DNA of 9,968 nt from CAZIQY01 sp964541605. GTDB lineage: Bacteria > Desulfobacterota > Syntrophia > Syntrophales > UBA2185. Below the pieces are notes generated by a model. The model searched no databases, was not told the DNA's origin, and saw only the letters and a program-made list of their open reading frames with translations. The stretch's first letter is position 1, and each line of letters opens with the position of its first letter. This document shows positions 5,812 through 9,968 of the stretch, piece after piece. A program made the translations under genes and the position numbers. Location: positions 1-9,968 of the forward strand of contig CAZIQY010000092.1 in NCBI GenBank assembly GCA_964541605.1, read 5' to 3'.

Positions 5812-6963
5812 ATGGAAGTTCCCCATGTGATCAACGACGAATACGTCGCGGACCCGGTGCGAAGAGTTCATGATTACCTTTTGGGAAAAAGGGATCAGGG
5901 CGCTCACCTCGTCGGCCTGTATTGTGGCTACGCCCCCGTGGAGCTGATCCGGGCGATGGACGGCGTCCCCGTTTCCCTTTGCTCCTCTTCTCGGCGGACC
6001 ATTCCCGCCGCGGAGGCCGTCCTGCCTGCCAATCTCTGCCCCATGATCAAATCCAGCTTCGGGTTCATTCGCACCAACGGCTGCCTTCTGTATGAACTCT
6101 CCGAGGCCGTCATCGGCGAGACGACGTGCGACGGCAAGAAAAAGATGTTCGAAATGATCGCCCATATAAAACCCACCCACATTATGGACCTCCCCCAGTT
6201 GCCCGATGACGGGGAGGTTTTGTTGCGCTGGACAGGAATGGTGCGGAAACTCAAGAACTTCCTGGAAACGGTGTTTCAAGTAGAGATCACGGATGATCGG
6301 CTCGAAGACGAGATCAGAGAGACAAACAAGAAAAACAGCTTGATGGATCGGTTTTTTGATTATGCCGCGTGTCATCCTGTACCTGTTCACTGGAGAGAGC
6401 TGTACGATGTCATCGGCCTCGACCCTGTAACGGACAGCGACGAACTTCAACGTCATATGGAAGGAATCACCTCAAGGCTGGATGAGCGTGTTGATAGGGG
6501 GATCTTCTTCGGATACCATGATTCCCCCCGTGTCCTTGTAAGCGGCTGTCCCATCGGGGGAGACGCCGCCAAGGTTCTGCAGATCATCGAGGAGGCCGGC
6601 GGGGTTATTGTGGCGCTGGAAGCGTGCAGCGGGATGAAAGGATATTCCATCCGCATCGAGGAGGGAACCGGCGATCCCCTGACTGCCGTTGCGGAAGCCA
6701 CCTTGAAGATTCCCTGTTCCTGTATGACGCCGAACGGCAGACGCCTCGACATGTTGGACGAGCTGATCGAGAGGTTCAAACCGGACGCCGTCATCGATGT
6801 GGTTCTTCATGCCTGTCATGCTTATAATATGGAATCTTATAAAATCATGAATCACGTAAAGGCGCATCATGGTTTGCCGACTTTGAAGATCGAAACGGAC
6901 TATTCCGACGGCGATGTGGAACAGATCCGGACGCGGGTGGAGGCGCTGTTCGACAGCTTATAA
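5812..6963 (+). CDS. Double-cubane-cluster / 2-hydroxyacyl-CoA dehydratase family protein (YjiM-like), copy 2
   Basis: The 383-residue paralog of the preceding gene aligns with it end to end. The cysteine set is retained: C76 (ANLCPMIKSS), C91, C106 (ETTCDGKKKM), C272 (EACSGMK), C302 and C304 (PCSCMTP) and C335 (LHACHAYN). The context of the second cysteine has changed from DTCPFF to NGCLLY, and SD to SE follows, so the cluster pocket may differ. The C-terminal 26 residues differ from copy 1 at only one position. It may form a heterodimer with copy 1, like the two subunits of HgdAB or FldBC, or act as a separate homodimer. The start is uncertain: ATG 5812 has an extended ribosome site AGGGTGAT (5801-5808) and matches the N-terminus of copy 1, while ATG 5797 or TTG 5794 would add five or six residues. 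The gap to copy 1 is 70 bp. Confidence 0.88.
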   Translation: MEVPHVINDEYVADPVRRVHDYLLGKRDQGAHLVGLYCGYAPVELIRAMDGVPVSLCSSSRRTIPAAEAVLPANLCPMIKSSFGFIRTNGCLLYELSEAVIGETTCDGKKKMFEMIAHIKPTHIMDLPQLPDDGEVLLRWTGMVRKLKNFLETVFQVEITDDRLEDEIRETNKKNSLMDRFFDYAACHPVPVHWRELYDVIGLDPVTDSDELQRHMEGITSRLDERVDRGIFFGYHDSPRVLVSGCPIGGDAAKVLQIIEEAGGVIVALEACSGMKGYSIRIEEGTGDPLTAVAEATLKIPCSCMTPNGRRLDMLDELIERFKPDAVIDVVLHACHAYNMESYKIMNHVKAHHGLPTLKIETDYSDGDVEQIRTRVEALFDSL

Positions 6964-7059
6964 CGTCGAAAGCCGACACGGAATTTTTGTATCACGGGTG
7001 GAATGAAAAAGCTGCCACCATGTTGCAGCGGAAAAATAATATAAATTTCAGGAGGAGAT

Positions 7060-7815
7060 ATGAAGTCGATTACAGATTCCCGTTTTGAAATTGCGGCAGT
7101 CGCCGTGTTGATGCTGATTTGTGTCTTGGCCGTTCCGCAGGTGTTTGCCGGTAAGGAATATAAAATCGTCGGCACTGATCAACTGAAAACGATGTTTGAC
7201 AAGAAACAAACATTCACCCTGATCGACGCCAGAACGAAGCAGGAATACAAAAATGCCCATATTTTCAAAGCGGTCAATGTTCCCGACAAGAAACTTCAGG
7301 AGAATTTGTCGCTCCTTCCTGCCGACAAGAATGCTCTGTTAATCATCTACTGCAACGGCGTGAAGTGCGGGAAGAGCAACAGGCTGGCCAAGCAGTTGGA
7401 GCCTCTTGGGTACCACAACATCATGATTTACAGCGAGGGCATGCCAGTATGGGAAGAAAGAAACCTGCCAATTTTTGTTGGGCCCGACTATGAAAAGAAG
7501 GTCGATACCAGCAAACTCAAGCCTGCCGATATCCAGAAGATGATCCGGGAGAAAAAAACGGATTATGTCCTCGTCGATGTGCGCGACCCTTCGGAATACA
7601 AGGAGGGCCACATCCCCACATCCATCAACATCCCTGCGGAAGTCTTTGCTTCCCGGTCCGATATCCTGCCCAAAGAGAAAAAGATTATTGTTGCCTGCAA
7701 TACGGGAAGCCGCAGCTATCTGGCCTACAGGAAATTGATCCAGCTTGCCTACCCGAATATATATCAGACCCTGATTGCCGACTGGAAGGACGCGGGAATG
7801 AGATTGGAAAAATAA
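7060..7815 (+). CDS. Periplasmic tandem-rhodanese sulfurtransferase
   Basis: The 251-residue protein has a Sec signal peptide with a hydrophobic core at residues 11-25 and likely cleavage after PQVFA (30), so it should act in the periplasm. Two rhodanese domains follow. The first (about 35-140) has LIDARTKQEY (54-63) and the active loop C98-NGVKC-103 with two cysteines. The second (about 152-250) has LVDVRDPSEYKEGHIP (171-186) and the active loop C213-NTGSRSY. Both domains keep a catalytic cysteine, unlike classical tandem rhodaneses in which only the second is active. Such proteins move sulfane sulfur between thiosulfate, polysulfide or persulfide carriers. AGGAGG (7050-7055) lies just before the ATG. 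It is 96 bp after the second double-cubane gene, same strand. The substrate is not known; a link to sulfur or selenium handling with the neighbouring membrane Fe-S protein is inference. Confidence 0.9.
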   Translation: MKSITDSRFEIAAVAVLMLICVLAVPQVFAGKEYKIVGTDQLKTMFDKKQTFTLIDARTKQEYKNAHIFKAVNVPDKKLQENLSLLPADKNALLIIYCNGVKCGKSNRLAKQLEPLGYHNIMIYSEGMPVWEERNLPIFVGPDYEKKVDTSKLKPADIQKMIREKKTDYVLVDVRDPSEYKEGHIPTSINIPAEVFASRSDILPKEKKIIVACNTGSRSYLAYRKLIQLAYPNIYQTLIADWKDAGMRLEK

Positions 7816-7826
7816 AGGGAATGATA

Positions 7827-7892
7827 GTGGCATACGGTTCTGTAAAACAATACGGTGACATAGATGACCCGGAGAGGAATAAGAAAGCTTAA
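7827..7892 (+). CDS. Possible 21-residue leader peptide ahead of the Fe-S/VTT gene
   Basis: A GTG at 7827 begins the short frame VAYGSVKQYGDIDDPERNKKA (read in parts: VAYGSVKQYG, then DIDDPERNKKA) and stops at TAA 7890-7892. AAAGGGA (7814-7820) is 6 nt upstream. An ATG at 7821 in the same frame is too close to that site. The frame ends 3 nt before the ATG of the large gene, in the same reading frame, and the large gene itself lacks a good ribosome site. Translation of this leader could deliver ribosomes to it. Chance is the main alternative. Confidence 0.2.
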   Translation: MAYGSVKQYGDIDDPERNKKA

Positions 7893-7895
7893 TCC

Positions 7896-9743
7896 ATGAA
7901 AGAAGAAAAATCCCTGTCATTGCCGACTGCGAGGCAGACACCCAGCCGGTCGCCTCTGAAAACTGTCCTGGAGAAGGTCTCGGAAACATGCACGGACTGT
8001 GGCCTGTGTCGCAAGGAATGCGGTTTTTTGGAGAAGTACGGTTCGCCTAAGGAAATCGCGGACCGGTATGATGCAACGACCAAGGAAGGCCAGGTCCTAT
8101 CCTTTGAATGCAATCTGTGCCGGCTCTGCGACGCCGTCTGTCCTTTCGAAGTTAAACCCTCCGAGATGCTTCTCGAAATGCGCCGGGAATCGGTGGATCG
8201 TGGCGCCGGATCATTTCCCGAACACACCGTACTCCTCGATTATGAAAAACGGGGCATGTCGAAACGGTTCACCTGGTACGGCCTCCCCGCAGGATGCCGC
8301 ACCGTCCTCTTTCCGGGATGTGCGATGCCCGGAACGCGGCCTGCCAGAACGCGGCAGCTTTTTGAGAGCCTCCGGAAACAGGATCCGGCGATCGGCATTG
8401 TCCTCGACTGCTGCGGAAAGATTTCCCACGATCTGGGCCGGGAGTCGTTTTTCAAGGCCATGTTTGACGAGATGACAAGTTATCTGCTGGCGCAGGGAGT
8501 AAAAGAAGTCCTGGTCGTGTGTCCCAACTGCCACGACATCTTCAGCAGATGCGGCAACGGCCTGAATATCCGTATGGTGTATGAAGCGCTGCCGGAAAAT
8601 GTCGTTGCCGGTGTTTCGAAAGGCCAAAATATCGTGATTCATGACCCGTGCGGCGTGCGGTTTCATACAGACACCCATACAACGGTACGGCGTCTGGTCG
8701 GCATGACGGGCGTCTCATCACAGGAAATGAAACATTCTGCGGAACGGACGCTTTGCTGCGGAAGCGGGGCAGGCGTGAATGTGCTGTCGCCCGAACTGGC
8801 GGACCGGTGGTTGGAGCGCACGTGGAAGGAAGCGGGAGATTGCCGGATCGTAACTTACTGCTGCGGCTGCGCCGGACGCCTCAGCGGCAAGGCGCCGGCG
8901 GTGCATGCTCTCGACGTTCTCTGTGAACCGGAGGCGGCTCTGGCGGGAAAAGTTCCTGTCTCGAAGGCGCCCTTCACCTATCTTAACCGGCTCCGCATCA
9001 AGCATTACTTCAAAAAGGCAGTGAATGCCGCCACCACCCGGGAAAGAACCTATACGGCGTCGGACGGGAAGAAAAAAGGGTGGGCCAGTCGTCTGGGGAT
9101 TCTTGCTGTCCTTGTAGCCGCCATTGTCGCCGTCCGAATGACGGGGGCCACCCGCTACCTCGATCAGGAAGCCCTCCGCCAACTGATTGCGGGTTACGGG
9201 ATGCTGGCGCCCCTCATCTACATGTTGATTTATTCGGTGGCGCCGGCATTACTCTTGCCGGGTCTTCCCATCACCATCGCCGGCGGGATTCTTTTCGGAC
9301 CTTTCTGGGGCGTGGTTTACACCATTACCAGTTCGACGATAGGGGCCTGCATCGCCTTTCTCGTCTCGCGTTATGTGGCCAGAGACTGGGTCGAGGGTAA
9401 GCTCCGGAGTCCCCGGTGGCGGCGACTCGACGAGGGGGTCGAAAAACACGGATGGAAGGTGGTGGCCTTCACCCGCCTTATTCCTCTTTTCCCGTTCAAC
9501 CTTCTGAACTACGCCTTCGGGATGACGAAAATCGGCTTCTGGCCCTATGCCGTAACGACCTTCATCTGCATGCTCCCGGCCTGCATCGCTTTTATCGTGT
9601 TCTCGAGTTCTCTTCTCGATCTGGTTAGGGGAAAGATCTCGGCCACGCTGATCATCGGGATCGCCCTTATTGTTCTGGTGTCCCTCATCCCGCTTTTTTA
9701 CCGGCGTTATCAGAAAAAGAAAGGCATAAGCGACCCTCTGTAG
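7896..9743 (+). CDS. Fusion of HdrD-like Fe-S/CCG oxidoreductase with a TVP38/DedA (VTT) membrane domain
   Basis: The 615-residue protein has two parts. The N-terminal cytoplasmic part resembles HdrD/GlpC-type proteins. It has ferredoxin motifs C32-x2-C35-x2-C38-x3-C42 and C72-x2-C75-x2-C78-x3-C82-P. Two full CCG motifs follow: C142, C172-C173-G, C209-x2-C212 and C252, C287-C288-G, C322-x2-C325. These could hold two cubane and up to two non-cubane [4Fe-4S] clusters, as in heterodisulfide reductases. From about residue 399 the chain is membrane-bound: a helix at 399-417, then a VTT domain with PITIAGGILFGPFWG (458-472), FTRLIPLFPFNLLNYAFG (525-542) and a last helix near 583-602. VTT proteins include lipid scramblases and putative transporters. 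The fusion suggests a membrane electron-transfer or thiol/disulfide-coupled transport protein. TAA at 7890-7892 is in frame just upstream, so the start cannot be earlier; no strong ribosome site precedes it. The last gene of the operon. Confidence 0.9.
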   Translation: MKEEKSLSLPTARQTPSRSPLKTVLEKVSETCTDCGLCRKECGFLEKYGSPKEIADRYDATTKEGQVLSFECNLCRLCDAVCPFEVKPSEMLLEMRRESVDRGAGSFPEHTVLLDYEKRGMSKRFTWYGLPAGCRTVLFPGCAMPGTRPARTRQLFESLRKQDPAIGIVLDCCGKISHDLGRESFFKAMFDEMTSYLLAQGVKEVLVVCPNCHDIFSRCGNGLNIRMVYEALPENVVAGVSKGQNIVIHDPCGVRFHTDTHTTVRRLVGMTGVSSQEMKHSAERTLCCGSGAGVNVLSPELADRWLERTWKEAGDCRIVTYCCGCAGRLSGKAPAVHALDVLCEPEAALAGKVPVSKAPFTYLNRLRIKHYFKKAVNAATTRERTYTASDGKKKGWASRLGILAVLVAAIVAVRMTGATRYLDQEALRQLIAGYGMLAPLIYMLIYSVAPALLLPGLPITIAGGILFGPFWGVVYTITSSTIGACIAFLVSRYVARDWVEGKLRSPRWRRLDEGVEKHGWKVVAFTRLIPLFPFNLLNYAFGMTKIGFWPYAVTTFICMLPACIAFIVFSSSLLDLVRGKISATLIIGIALIVLVSLIPLFYRRYQKKKGISDPL

Positions 9744-9759
9744 CGAAGAGGTCTTATGC
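9724..9759. repeat. Imperfect inverted repeat spanning the stop codon of the Fe-S/VTT gene
   Basis: GCATAAG (9724-9730) pairs with CTTATGC (9753-9759), and inside it CCTCT (9735-9739) pairs with AGAGG (9747-9751). The TAG stop (9741-9743) is in the loop. No T-run follows, so it does not look like a simple intrinsic terminator. It may protect the 3' end of the operon mRNA, act as a Rho-assisted end, or be a regulatory palindrome. Confidence 0.4.
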
Positions 9760-9855
9760 GAACAATGATGAGCAAAAGCGGCCGGTTCGTAACGCTTGCA
9801 TCGTCAACACTCTCTTGTTCATAACTCAAAGCACTTGTTATTCCGGGGTCAGATT

Positions 9856-9968
9856 TTATTGATATGTAATCTTGATCTTCCACGGCCTTTCAAACTCCTT
9901 GTCGAAATAATTTTTCCTGCCTTGGATTATGTTAAATATAACATAACATATGAATAATATTACTGTTA
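9856..9968 (-). CDS. C-terminal end of a possible minus-strand gene running off the right edge
   Basis: On the minus strand a frame is open from the window edge to TAA at 9856-9858, about 37 codons. It reads a hydrophobic stretch (VILFICYVIFNII) and then a polar end, QGRKNYFDKEFERPWKIKI, TYQ. The hydrophobic-then-polar layout would fit a membrane segment with a short cytoplasmic tail. The AT-rich first half could be open by chance, and no family is recognised. The GGGGTCAG just beyond the stop (9845-9852) is like short sequences I associate with repeat-flanked Y1 transposases, but this is not enough to call an element. Confidence 0.25.
   Translation of the reverse strand, partial: TVILFICYVIFNIIQGRKNYFDKEFERPWKIKITYQ

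Noticed and set aside
5623..6456. 277-codon minus-strand frame opposite the junction of the two DCCP genes
   Set aside because: It lies antisense to two strongly conserved genes, and similar open antisense frames occur in both copies, so it is a codon-usage shadow.
4575..6963. A dedicated benzoyl-CoA reductase or 2-hydroxyacyl-CoA dehydratase operon
   Set aside because: There is a single activator and two YjiM/DCCP-type proteins, with no second ATPase subunit, CoA-transferase, ferredoxin or acyl-CoA gene; the TTCDGKKKM and six-cysteine pattern fits the DCCP branch better.
6964..6990. Hairpin GTCG-aaagc-CGAC followed by TTTTT after the second DCCP gene, considered as an intrinsic terminator
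   Set aside because: The stem is only 4 bp and the T-run is 6 nt away, so termination here is not supported; the rhodanese gene was kept in the operon.
7023..7045. TTGCAG and TATAAA before the rhodanese gene, considered as an internal promoter
   Set aside because: The spacer is 11 bp, far too short for sigma70 recognition, and no other -35 element fits.

Overview
The window reads as a chromosomal stretch of a strictly anaerobic bacterium, most likely a Desulfobacterota/deltaproteobacterium of the Syntrophales type. This is inferred from gene content: double-cubane-type Fe-S proteins, a CCG-domain (HdrD-like) Fe-S protein, an oxygen-binding-type di-iron MBL protein, a periplasmic tandem rhodanese and moderate GC. 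No rRNA or marker gene is present, so the lineage is not proven. There is no tRNA, CRISPR array or recognisable complete mobile element.

Left part (1-3461). A small exported Cache-type sensor protein on the minus strand (26-508) diverges from a plus-strand set: a membrane-anchored SAM methyltransferase resembling the FAM173/ATPSC-KMT family (692-1330), a soluble class III adenylate cyclase with all catalytic residues (1360-2145), and a metallo-beta-lactamase-fold protein with di-iron ODP/flavodiiron-type ligands (2154-2963). A ferritin-like/rubrerythrin-like helical protein faces them on the minus strand (2976-3461). The cyclase, the ODP-like protein and the ferritin-like protein together suggest an oxygen- or redox-responsive cAMP circuit, but this is inferred from adjacency only.

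Middle (3462-3809). This 348-bp gene-free spacer carries two divergent sigma70-type promoter candidates, one for the ferritin-like gene and one for the right-hand operon.

Right part (3810-9743). Five genes all on the plus strand look like one transcription unit: an ATP-dependent [4Fe-4S] activator of the BadF/HgdC/YjiL type, two paralogous double-cubane-cluster/2-hydroxyacyl-CoA-dehydratase-family proteins (YjiM-like), a periplasmic tandem rhodanese, and a fusion of an HdrD-like Fe-S/CCG domain with a TVP38/DedA (VTT) membrane domain. The activator would feed low-potential electrons into the two double-cubane proteins. The rhodanese and the membrane Fe-S protein suggest a sulfur or thiol link at the membrane. 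This five-gene module is the best candidate for an uncharacterised system here.

Right edge (9744-9968). This AT-rich tail has a dyad over the last stop codon and the C-terminal end of a possible minus-strand reading frame that runs off the window.
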